Made by a program: the position numbers and the translations under genes
In this document: one piece after another, positions 40,001-52,107 of the stretch
How the letters are laid out: each line of letters opens with the position of its first letter
Numbering within the stretch: the stretch's first letter is position 1
Assembly (NCBI GenBank): GCA_021234535.1
Contig: CM037840.1
Coordinates: 272,909 to 336,908, forward strand
Length of the DNA stretch: 64,000 nucleotides
Origin: Stichopus chloronotus
Lineage: Eukaryota; Echinodermata; Holothuroidea; Aspidochirotida; Stichopodidae
Direction of reading: 5' to 3'
Notes under the pieces: generated by a model
Seen by the model: only the letters and a program-made list of their open reading frames with translations
The model's database searches: none
What the model was told of the DNA's origin: nothing

Positions 40001-43000
40001 AAAAAAAAATTACGACAAAGAAAGACAGAATAATTACCTTGTTCACAAGTAGGTTGCACTCCCGTCCACATTCCGGTTTGTTGGTCGCATACCCTAGACG
40101 CACTCTGCAGTACAATCTGAAATCCAGCGTTGCAAGAGTAGGTACACACACTACCAGCCAGAAAGCCATCAGTACATACAGGAGGAACGCCATTAGCAAT
40201 GGCATTTAAAACTGGGCAAGTCACTATTTACAGAAATAAAATAGGATGGTTTGTTTAGTGGAGTCTTGGCAAGATAAGGAATAAGACTAGCAAAATGATT
40301 CCCAAAACATAGTTACCGTCAGTTTGCAATCTATGAGCATAAAAACTGAAGGCAACAGGAAGCAAACTAAAAAAGTCAGCAGGCTTTCTGAAGTACGCCC
40401 CTTTATATGTCTCATTATTACCTTTTTTTATTGTAAAAGTATTTCAACAATGGAAAACATTCATCGCTATCATTTTGTAATCTGTGAGTATAAAAGCTGA
40501 AGGCTCTTAGGAAACAAACTCAGAAGTCAGCAGTCTGTCTGAACTAAGCCTCTTTATAAGGATTTTATATATCTATTTATTACCTTTTTTATTGTAAACA
40601 ATATTAAAACACAGAAAAAGAAATGAGTACCACCTTGTTCACAGGTGGGCTGTATTCCACTCCATGTTCCAGTTTGTGGGTCACATGTCCTTGATGCAAT
40701 CTCAGGTACAATCTGAAATCCTTCATTGCAAGAGTAAGTGCAAACGCTAAAAGCAAAGAAGCCATCTGTACAACTAGGAGCGACTCCATCGGGTATGGCC
40801 CCCAGGTCTGGACAGGTGACTACCGACAGGAATAAAAAAGAAATGTAAATTCATTACGTTTGTTGCATAATCTGCAAGTATGAAAATATTAAAGTAAAAA
40901 AACAAAAGAAATCAGAAGTTCTGTCATAAAAATTGACATGGATACCGTAGTATTTCACTCTCTCGCAAAACAAACATGTTGATCTTCATTGGGGTTTCAA
41001 AGAATGACCCAGGAACAACATTCTCATTAATTATCAATGTTCAATTGTACAATGTGCTCAGCTATGTATGCCACATGTATTGGACGCACCATTCAAGTGT
41101 TATTTAAAATCCATCCCTCGCTTTCATAGTCGATCCCTGCCAGTGCCCCGTACTGCTTCCACCCCACACTGCCTCAGTTCATCCCTTCCTTTATCTCTCT
41201 GTTGTTTTGGATTACTCTCTGCATTTATCCCTTTTTGTCTCCATCCCACCCTGACTTTGTCCCCCCTTTACACTTGTCCCTCCCTTCCCCCATCCCCCTC
41301 TGCCTCCATCTCTCCCAAGGGTTTCTGTCCCATCAAGATAATTTCCATGATTACCTCACGACCTTTGCGTGACTATTTCCTGACCAAATTGCTGTAAATA
41401 CTCCTATCAGAATCTGATCCATGATTGTTGCTGAACGATTGTAATAAACAATGAATTTGTTTAACTCTCAACTAAATTAGCATATTCCCTTACAAATATC
41501 ATCACTTTTTTATGACTTCTGTCACTTTAAAAAAAATAGAAGACTTTCAATGCCTGGAAAGTAAAAATCAAATCTCATGCTTTTTTACAGGCCATCAGAA
41601 TCCTGTATTGTCTTGGTCCTTCCCTTCCTTCGTCCCTCTCTGTCATTGGCCCACCCTGCCTCCATCTACTTCATTTATCTGTCATTTTCCCCCCGACATT
41701 CATAGCAGAATACAGAATACATTTTTTTTTTGAGTGGCGGCAAACTTAACTAATTTCCTAACCTTTTGCTACTTCTAGCATTTACCCAAGTTAAGCTCTC
41801 TTTATATTCACCATGAATAAGTGGACGTGCTTTCTCTTGGAAGCCATACAAACCAGTAAAGATAGGGATAAAAAGCAAAATAAAGTGAGCATAAGAACAG
41901 AGGTACGGTATTATATTGGCCTCCTTAACCCTTGATGATATAATGAGTTAGAACAAAGTATCAATAAGTCTACCTTGTTGACAAGAAGGTGGTTCCCCGA
42001 GCCAAACTCCACCGACTTGACAAACAAGCTGAGAATTTCCAACGATGGCAAAGCCGTTCTGGCAGGTGAATGTACAGACACTGTTTATCATGTTTCCATT
42101 GGTGCAGAATATGTTACCATTGGCAGGGACAGTTAAGGCAGGACACTGGGTTACTGTGAGACAAAGGAAAGACAGAGAGAAAGATGACAAGAAACTACTA
42201 ATCATCCCTTGATGATGGAGTTGGAAGAGGAGTATAAAAGTTGCCGTTCAGTTGCAAGTTTGTTATCAGATCTATACTAAAGCAAACTGAAGGTAAGAAT
42301 AATTAACAGAAGACAATTAGTGCTGTCTAAAAAGAAATGCAATTAATAGAAAAGTGGCTGATAAAGATTATTGCCAGCAAGAGAATACAGGTTAAAGAAA
42401 GGAAAAAGTAGAGTAACATTATGAACAGCAAAAAAAAACAAAACACACAGAAAAACATCAAGATGGGTAAGAAAAACAAAACAGAAAAATTTATGGGATT
42501 TGAGTTCTATATTTGTCAATCAAGGTAACTCACAAAGATTTTAAAATCTGTGTATGCCTAAAGGGTGCCCATGGCAACAGATAAAGGTACAAATTATCTG
42601 ATATATGTAGGCTAATTGTGGTTGAGAGTCAGTTCTGTCCAAGGAGAGTACAATACTTCGGAATTATTAAGACCACATGAAATTTTGTCTGGTTTGAAGC
42701 AGTTCATTACAGATGTTAAGTACTTGCATCAACACGATGATAATTACAAAAAAAGGGTGAATTTGGTAGTAAATCCAGCAAGGTAATGCCAACGATTACA
42801 TAACTGACCAAAGCAACCAATGATCTCCCCCGACCACTGGCCGACAGCCTCGCAGGTGCGTTCGCCATCCTGACCCGTGTTGCTAATGAAACCTTCACTA
42901 CAGGAGTATGTGCACATGCTCTGAAAGTTGTTATCGTCCGTGCAGGTCACTGTACCGCCTGAGAGTGACCCTGTAAGATCTGGGCAGGTGATGGCTGATA

Positions 43001-46000
43001 AGACAAAAAGGAAGGAATTCAACTTACAGACCAAACAAAAGATGTTAAAGTTAATCTAAAAATATACAACTGAATCCGAAAAGAGTTAAAGTGATAATAA
43101 CACTGGTCATGGTATGCACGTATCAGGAAAAACTTAATACGACAGTCCTACAACATCAATGTATGATTTAACATGATTCAGATGGTGTGATATGAGGTTG
43201 GGGTTAAGAGGCCCTCTCTGGCAGAATTTGCAGGTGAAGATCAACGAGATGTCGGCTTTCGATTAAAACCGGATCACAAATTTACGTATTTCTACCCGCC
43301 TTTGTTGGGACTCGAAGAAATTCAGGATGGATGAGGCCCATACAGTAGTTGGTAAAAGAACCCACATTACAGGCAGCAGAATGAGAAAATCATTCTCAGC
43401 TGAGTGCAGATAACTTCTTAGTGACATGTTGATGAGCTCAAACTTAGCGACTTAAAAAATACAGTAAGCAGAATAAACCAAAATGTATATCATTAGGAGA
43501 TCCTAAATAATAATGTGTGCATCAAGTGACATAAACTTTATTTTAGGTGACAAAGGTGACTTCACATTCTTCAAACTTTTATGTTCTCCAGAGAAGCATA
43601 ATATGAGAGATGTGAGGAATGTAACCTGGCTGTTCCATCTGAGGTCTCTTTCGGACATATGTCACTTGAACACCGCCCTCACACTCCCTTTGCACCCCCT
43701 GCAACATTCAGTGCCATCAATCTTCCACCCTCTGCGCCAGTTTAACTAACTTACGTTGACAAGTAGGTGCCTCCCCACTCCATTGAAGGTTATTTTGACA
43801 AGTCCTCGTCACACTCCGTGGGACTGAGAAGTATCCCTCATTGCAAGTGTAGATGCACACACTTCCTAACTCGGAACCTTGTAAGCATATCACATCACCA
43901 TTCGAAATCGGGGGAAGTGGCAGGCATTCTTGACCTGTCAGGGCCAAAGTGAGATCAGAGAATCCAAATTAGGTCAGACATACGACAATGTCAATGGATC
44001 ACATCAAACTTTGGAGAACTTGAAGCAACTAGGCTATTGTTTTCTATGAAAATGTGCAGCTTAAGCCAGGAGGTCCTTCTTAATGAAAAAGAGAAAAAAA
44101 CATTAGCATTAACATCTTTAATCTTCTATCTTGCACTTCCCTTAGATACCAACATGAAAAAAATCTATGCCACAATTTTCTTAGCAGAAATTTCATAAAC
44201 TAGAGTTTAAGGTAGACTAAAGACCAAATTCCTTTTTCTTTTTAATTCTTTTTCTTTGAGGGGGTAAGTTTTTATACTGTAGCTTCTTTTAAACTGTGAG
44301 CCAGTTCTATGGTACACTTGCAAAAATGCAGGGACAACAACAAATCTGGCCTTAAGCAGTTTTTGTTTGGCATACACACTTTCACTGAAAAGTTAAAGGC
44401 TTTCACATCAAAAAGACAAAATCACAAGACAATTATAACCTACTTATTAGGAGCAGTTGAACTTGAACTTTTAGAGATTACTCTGTATAATATTTGCATA
44501 ACTGATGCACACCCGCTGGCCGTCCACATCGCAATTTCTTTGGCAGGTTGCGTTACCATGGGTACAATATGAGAAGACAGGAGCCAGCACTGAGAGCTGT
44601 CTAATCTGCAGATAACATCCTCACAAAAAGGTTGTTGTTGGTGGTGGTGGTGGTGGTGCAGAAAAAGCTTCACCGATCAATGGTCATCAAGTTGGCACAA
44701 CATAAGCATGCTTTCTTCTTAATGAGCAAACTTGGACGATTTTATAAACATCTATTCCATGGTTCACTTTATAACCACTATTGGAAATTTTTGGAATGTG
44801 ACGACAAACATCGGAATACACTCTTAATGATGGAACTGAAGTTAGAACAATCAGACAGCTGTGACAATATGTGACTCAAGAGGGCATCAGTAACTGAAAT
44901 AAAGGTTGCAAATTCATTGCAGCCAGCTATCCAAAGGATCTCAACTGATCTCAACGGAATTTAAAATGTTTTTAAAAGGAGATTCACTGAACTTGAGCGA
45001 TGTTTATTCAGACTCAATCTTAATAGGAAAGAGGCGAAAAAGACTTATTGAACAAAAATATTCTGCTACCTTGACAAGCTGGTTCTTCAACATCCCATGC
45101 CCCAGATGACTGACAAACTCTGGTTGATGACCCAACGAGGTTAAAACCGATTTGGCAGCTGTAGGTACAAACACTGCCAAAGAGAGCACCATTGGAGCAA
45201 CTGAGAGCACCATTTGGTATCTCATTTGGGGTAGGACAGGTCACAGCTGTGGGTGAAAGGCATAGACATTGCCACTGAATATGCAAGTGGGGTGAATGGT
45301 TATTTGAATATTCATAAAAGCATGTACCACAAATTATATGAACATTATGGCCAATGAACTGCTGCACATTTGAATTTCATATTGAACTGAAAACATGCAG
45401 CCAGACATACAATTTGACTATACTATCCAGCTGTAAGTTTTGAAAATGCTATGAACAAAAGACCTACTGGATTTAAGTGGTGTTCATTCCAACTCATCCC
45501 AATTATGTATGAATGAATGAATGAATGAATGAATGATTGAATGAATGAATGAATGAATGAATGAAAGGTTTAAGCACAGCCTCTACCTTGACAACAAGGC
45601 ATGCACAGTCGTGCTGAAAACAAAATAACCAATGTTAAATAGTAGAAAACAATTTAAAATAACAGAAAACAAAATGGAAAGAACATCAAATGTATACAAA
45701 AGGCACTTACTTAACATTGAGCTTCATTACAAAATTATTGGCATTAGAAAATTAAAGAGCAGAAATAAATTATTCCTTAAAAGAAAATCTGATGTCATAT
45801 CAGAAAAAGATGTTGCAACAACAATTTGTGTCTCAAACTATTGATGAAACTATTTCAGCAAATGCAGTGTTACCTTGAGAAGTGGGTTCTTCAACATCCC
45901 ATGCCCCAGTAAGTTGACAAACTCTCACTGATGACCCAATGAGGTTAAAACCGGTTTGACAGCTGTAAGTACAAACACTGTTTAAAAGAACACCATTGGT

Positions 46001-49000
46001 GCAGCTTTCCAGAGCAAGATTTGGTATCTCATTTGGGATAGGACAGATAACAGCTGTGGGTGAAAAGGAAGAGAGATTGCAACTGAATGCAACTGATTGA
46101 GTAAGAATGGAAGTGAATGGCTATTTGAATATTCATGAAGCATGTAGCAAAATGAAACACATGTAGTGAAAGTTACCTGAATATTCATTAGAGCTGGTAC
46201 CAATTTACCTGCAATATACAGCCAGACATCTGATTTGACCCAACAATTCAGTTATTGAAATATAATTAACAGAAGATGCACTGGATTTAATTGCAGTTCA
46301 TTCCCACTCATTAAAATACAGCAGAGCAGAAATTATTTATTACGTAGTCTCACAAGCTATGTCTCTGGAATCGCCCTTCGTGTTTCGCGAGATCTGTCAC
46401 ACGAAATATGTACGCTTGTCAGAAAAAATAGATCTTTTATGTACACAGTCTGCATACACGATCACAGGTACAGTCTCACATTGTTCTGACACAGTGATTT
46501 TTCACAACCATTATAATGTTCATGGGCAAAGGGAATAAAGTACCAAGACAAACCACAAAGTTATCAGCAATCAAGCCATAAATCAGGGTTGTGATTCAAT
46601 GAAACTTCTCAAAATTTCAAACATGAGAATAAATGTTCATGTATTTCATACAATGATTACAAATCACCTATATTCAATACCTGCATGGTTAGGTAGCCCA
46701 CTGATAAGGATTCTTGCATGGCCAGCACTGAGCAACACACATATGGATAAACTATTACTAGATGAACATTACTATTACTGCATTGACCAAGTGGGCAACA
46801 CATTACCTTCACGTGTCAACTGCGTAATTCGTAACTCTGTCTAGTCCGCATTTTCTATCAACGACCCCGTCGTCTTGTAAGGTTTGCGTGCATTGATTTG
46901 GTGTCATAATCATCATTTGCAGCCAGCTGCAGGTTGCTACAGTATGTACTGTATGCTCTAAATCTACTTCTTTGTTGTTTGCACTGGTCTAATGTGAAGA
47001 CTATTAAAATGTCCAACAACCAGTTCCATTAAATACTTGGGTAACTATTTTAGTGGTTTGTACATGTATCAAGTAAAGATTCAACTTCAAAGAAAATTGC
47101 CTAGCGTTATATTTACAACTTACCATAAAAAGCAACAGACTACTGAATGTAAGCTACTGATTCATCAGAGAAGTTTTATCTATGTTGTTAGTTTTCAAGA
47201 ATACTGTAGAATAACGCAGTTAGCATATGGGACAGCATCATGTTTTAGTGGCCATACACTAACTAATCTCTATGTATGCTGGATTGGAGGAACAGCTGTT
47301 TGCCACTGTGAACCAAGTGTAGGTCATGTTTACTGTAAAGAAGATACTGTCAGTTGATTGCCTATGGTGACTTCCTGGACTAATTATCAGCAAGAATCAT
47401 TAGGCCAATTTAAACCAATCTCAGGATTTGATTTCACACCTGTGTCACGCCGATGGGGGCTACCCTCAGTTTGCAAAGCGAATTCAGACTTCAAGTTCGT
47501 TGAAAGAAAATGTGATGTCATATTCAAAAACGTTTTCAACAAACATTTATGTTTCAAACTATTGATGAAACTATTCCAGCAAATGCAATGTTACCTTGAC
47601 AAGTGGGTTCTTCAACATCCCATGCCCCAGTCAGATGACAAACTCTCGTTGATGACCCAATGAGGATAAAACCGGTTTGACAGCTGTAAGTACAAACACT
47701 GTTTAAAAGAACACCATTGGTGCAGCTTTCCAGCGCAAGATTTGGTATATCATTTGGGATAGGACAGGTAACAGCTGTGGGTGAAAGGCAATGAGATTGT
47801 AACTGAATGCAACAGACTGTGAAAGAATGGAAGTGAATGGCAATTTGAATATTCATGAAAGCATGTAGCAAAATGAAACACATGTTGTGAAATTTACCAG
47901 AATATTCATTAGAGCTGGTACCAGTTCACTTGCAACATGCAGCCAGATATCTGATTTGACTCAACTATTCAACTATTAAAATGTAACTAAGAAAAGATGC
48001 ACTGGATTTAAACGCGGTTCATTCCCACTCATAGAAATGCAAGAGTAGAAATGAATTACGACGTAGCCTCACAGGCTACGTCTCTGGAATCGCCCTTCGG
48101 GTTTTGCGAGATTTGTCTTACAAGATGTACGCTTGTCAGAAAAAAAAAACCCTTCACTCACACAGCCTGCAGACACAATCTCAGTTGCAGTCTCACGTTG
48201 TTCTGCCGCAGCAATTTTTCACAACCATCGTAATGTTCATGGGCAAAGGGAATAAAGTACCAAGACAAACCACAAAGTTATCAGAAATTAAGCCATAAAT
48301 CAGGGTTCTGTTTCAATGAAACTTCTCAAAATTTCAAACAGTTGAATATATGTTTCTGTACTTCATACAATGATTACAAACTATATTCACTGTCTAGTTA
48401 CATAGCCTACTGATAAGGATTCTTGCATGGCCAGCACTGAACAGCATGTATATGGATACACCATAACTAGATGAACATTACTGTAGCACCCTAGTGTACA
48501 TATTTTAAATACAGAAAGAGAGAACCATCTCAGAGCCGATGTCTATTTTTTTTTTTATTTTGGTGCTTGTTTCCTGTTTTACCCAACATTAATCTTTTTT
48601 TGTTCAAAGCATTTTTAACTCCCCTCGCTAGCGTTTCCTCCCTTTCTGGTGTTTTGTTCTCATCATCTCCCGACCCGTTGTCATGGTCTCGCACGTGGTT
48701 GTGAGTTGTTTTTATATACTTTGACCTCTGACCGAACGACGTGCACGGAAGAAAGAGAAGTCACGTAGGCCACATGTTTACGGCACTCCGAGGCAGGACG
48801 CGATACAGTCAAGACCTACACTAAGTGAAGCCCCTACGGAGGGAAACATAGTTACGCACGGTAAGAAAGCTCTTCTTTTCTAAGTCTAAGACTCGAGGGA
48901 GTTCAGTAATCCTAGGTACAGAAAATTCCAGGGTTTGGTGGTACTGGTACGGATTTGGGGCCGGGATTTTGGACCCCTGGTAGAACTTGGGGAGTCGCGG

Positions 49001-52000
49001 CGGATTTAGACACAGGTATAGCGGGAGACAGTGGCTCTTGCCGTGCGGAACTTGAAACTACCGACAAGCAGGCACTAAGGCTTGATTTTGGCTTGATTTT
49101 CGAGAATAATAGGTACAGTAAATTCCAGAGTTTGGTGGTACTGGTACGGATTTGGGGCCGGGAGGTTGGACCCAAGGCAGAACTCAGGGAGTCGGGGTGG
49201 ACCTAGAATTGACGCCGGTTACACACGTGCACCAAAGTCAGTGACGCATGGGAAGACACAGGTCACGCACGGGGACTTGCCACCGGTTACGCACGTGCAC
49301 CAACGCCAGTGACGCACGAGTAGACGCCGGTTACGCACAAAGAATTGACGCTGGTTACGCACGTGCACCAACTCCAGTGACGCACGGAGATTTGTCGCCG
49401 GTTACGCACATGCACCAAAGTCAGTGACGCACGGGGAGACGCCGATTATGCACGAAGAATTGACGCTGGCTACACACCTGTACCAATGCCAGTGACGCAC
49501 AGGGAGACGCAGGTTAAGCACTGAGATTTGTCGCCAGTTACGCACGTGCACCAACGTCAGTGACACACTGGGAGACGCCAGTTACGGACAGGGACTTGCC
49601 GCCAGTTACGCACGTGCACCAACGCCAGTGACGCATGAGAAGACGCAGGTTACGCACGAAGAATTGACATTGGTTACGCACATGCACCAACGCCAGTGAC
49701 GCACGGAGATTTGCCGCCAGTTATGCACGTGCACCAAAGTCAGTGACAGACGGGAAGACACCGGTCACACACGGGGACTTGCCGCCAGTTACGCACGTGC
49801 ACCAACGCCAGTGACGCATGAGAAGACGGCGGTTACGCACGAAGAATTGACACTGGTTACGCACGTGCACCAACTCCAGTGACGCACGGAGATTTGTCGC
49901 CAGTTACGCACGTGCACCAAAGTCAGTGACGCACGGGAAGACGCCGAATTACGCACGAAGAATTGACGCTGGCTACACACCTGCACCAACGCCAGTGATG
50001 CACGGGGAGACGCAGGTTAAGCACTGAGATTTGTCGCCAGTTACGCACGTGCACCAACGTCAGTGACGCACTGGGAGACGCCGGTTACGCACAGGGACTT
50101 GCCGCCGGGTACGCATGTGCACCAACGCCAGTGACGCACGAGTTGATGTCAGAGACGCATGGAAACTGATGCACTGCAAAACAATGCTTCATAATTCCCG
50201 GATTAATGGTAAAGTTTTGATTACTCACTGATTGTACTTTCGAAACAATTTCTTCAATAAACACCTCAAGTAAGGCTGTTTTCCGAAATCAAAATACTCT
50301 GTTTTCTTCTCTTTTATTTGTGGATTTACGACTTAAGCAATTAGTTACCCTCTATTGGTATCAAGATCCCGACGAACCCTAGGCGACGTTACATTACTAT
50401 TACTGCATTGACCAAGTGGGCACCACAATACCTTCATGTGACAACTGCGTAATTTGTAACTCTGTCAGTCCGCATTTTCTATCAATGACCCCGTGGTCTT
50501 GTAAGGTTTGCGTGCATTGATTTGGTGTCATAATCATCATTTGCAGCCAGCTGCAGGTTGCTACAGTATGTACCGTATGCTCTAAATCTACTTCTTTGTT
50601 GTTTGCACTGGTCTAATGTGAAGACTATTAAAATGTCCAACAACCAGTTCAGTTAAATACTTGGGTAAATATTTTAGTGGTTTGTACATGTATCAAGTAA
50701 AGATTCAACTTCAAAGAAAATTGCCTAGCATTATATTTACAACTTACCATAAAAAGCAACAGACTACGGAATGTAAGCTACTGATTCATCAGAGGAGTTT
50801 TATCTATGTTGTTAGTTTTCAAGGATACTGTAGAATAATGCAGTTAGCATATTGGACGGCATCACATTTTAGTGGTCATACACTAACTAATCTCTGTGTA
50901 TGCTGGATTGGAGGAACAGCTGTTTGCCACTGCAAACCAAGTGTTGGTCATGTTTATTGTAAAGAAGTTACTGTCAGTTGATTGCCTATCATGATTTCCT
51001 GGACTAATTATCAGCAAGAACCATTAGGCTCAGTGATTTGAACCAATCTCAGGATTTGATTTCACACCTCTGTCTCGCCAATGGGGGCTATGATCAGTTT
51101 GTCAAGTGAATTCAGACTTCTATCTTGTTGAAAGAAAATGTGATGTCATATTCAAAAATATTTTCAAAAAAAATTTATGTTTCAAACTATTGATGAAACT
51201 ATTTTAGCAAATGCAATGTTACCTTGACAAGTGGGTTCTTCAACATCCCATGCCCCAGTCAGCTGACAAACTCTCGTTGATGACCCAATGAGGTTAAAAC
51301 CAGTTTGGCAGCTGTAGGTACATACACTGTTTAAAAGAACACCATTGGTGCAGCTTTCCAAAGCACCATTTGGTATCTCATTTGGGATAGGGCAGGTAAC
51401 AGCTGTGGGTGAAAGGGCAGAGAGGTTGCAACTGAATATTCAAACATAGTGATTGCTTGTTTGAATGTTCATGAAAGCATGTAGCAAAATGAAACACATG
51501 TAGCACAAGTTATCTGAATATTCATTAGAGTTAGTACCAAATTGAAATAGACATGAATTACACAGCCATGGTGACACAAATTTTCAATTAATATGTTATT
51601 TTAAAGCCTGGAGTGACACCTCCATGGGATACGGACTGCGACACATTTGAATTTAATGCAGAATTACCAACATGTAGCTAGACATACCATTTGGCGCTAC
51701 ATTTAAGCTAATATAGTTGAAAATGTATTAACAAAAGGTGCACTGGATTTAAAAGTTGTCCATTCCCACTAATCCAAATAGATAAAAACAATGTTGTTAA
51801 CATAAAATAAAAATTCAGACTTCTAATTTGTTGAAAAAAAAAAGTGACGTCATATTCAAAAAGTTTTTCAACAAGAATTTCTATCTCAAACTATTGATGA
51901 AACCTTTTTAAGCACATGCAATGTCACTGTTACTTTCATCATCATCATCACCATCATTATCATCATCATCACCATCATTATCATCATCATCATCATTACT

Positions 52001-52072
52001 ACCATCATCATCATCATCACCATCATCATCGTCATCATTATCATCATCATCATCATCATCATCACCATCATT

Positions 52073-52107
<35 letters not shown>

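Larger units (their letters stand above)
48482..50393. mobile_element. LTR-type insertion (solo-LTR-like), 1,912 bp
   Basis: The insert begins TGTAGC and ends GTTACA (TG...CA ends) and is flanked by 'ttac' direct repeats (48,478-48,481 and 50,394-50,397). The paralogous intron at 46,761-46,790 has the uninterrupted site 'gaacattactattactg', so insertion is shown by an empty site. It has a TATA-like 'tttatata' (48,711) and AATAAA (50,256), a promoter-then-poly(A) layout typical of an LTR. No gag-pol lies within, so it is a solo LTR or a non-autonomous element. Confidence 0.8.
45841..51480. repeat. exon-plus-intron segmental duplication (CCP5-7)
   Basis: The unit containing CCP7 and its 5' intron (about 45,841-47,580) is repeated as CCP6 plus intron (about 47,560-51,220, interrupted by the LTR insert) and again in part around CCP5. 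For example 46,350-46,790 matches 48,055-48,480, and 46,790-47,590 matches 50,400-51,220 at high identity. The flank upstream of CCP8 shows the same sequence at lower identity. Confidence 0.92.

Noticed and set aside
47037..50981. Pair of matching 106-codon plus-strand frames at 47,037-47,357 and 50,661-50,981, possibly a nested gene
   Set aside because: They lie in the duplicated intron. By eye about ten replacement and seven silent changes separate them, close to neutral, so conservation reflects recent duplication.
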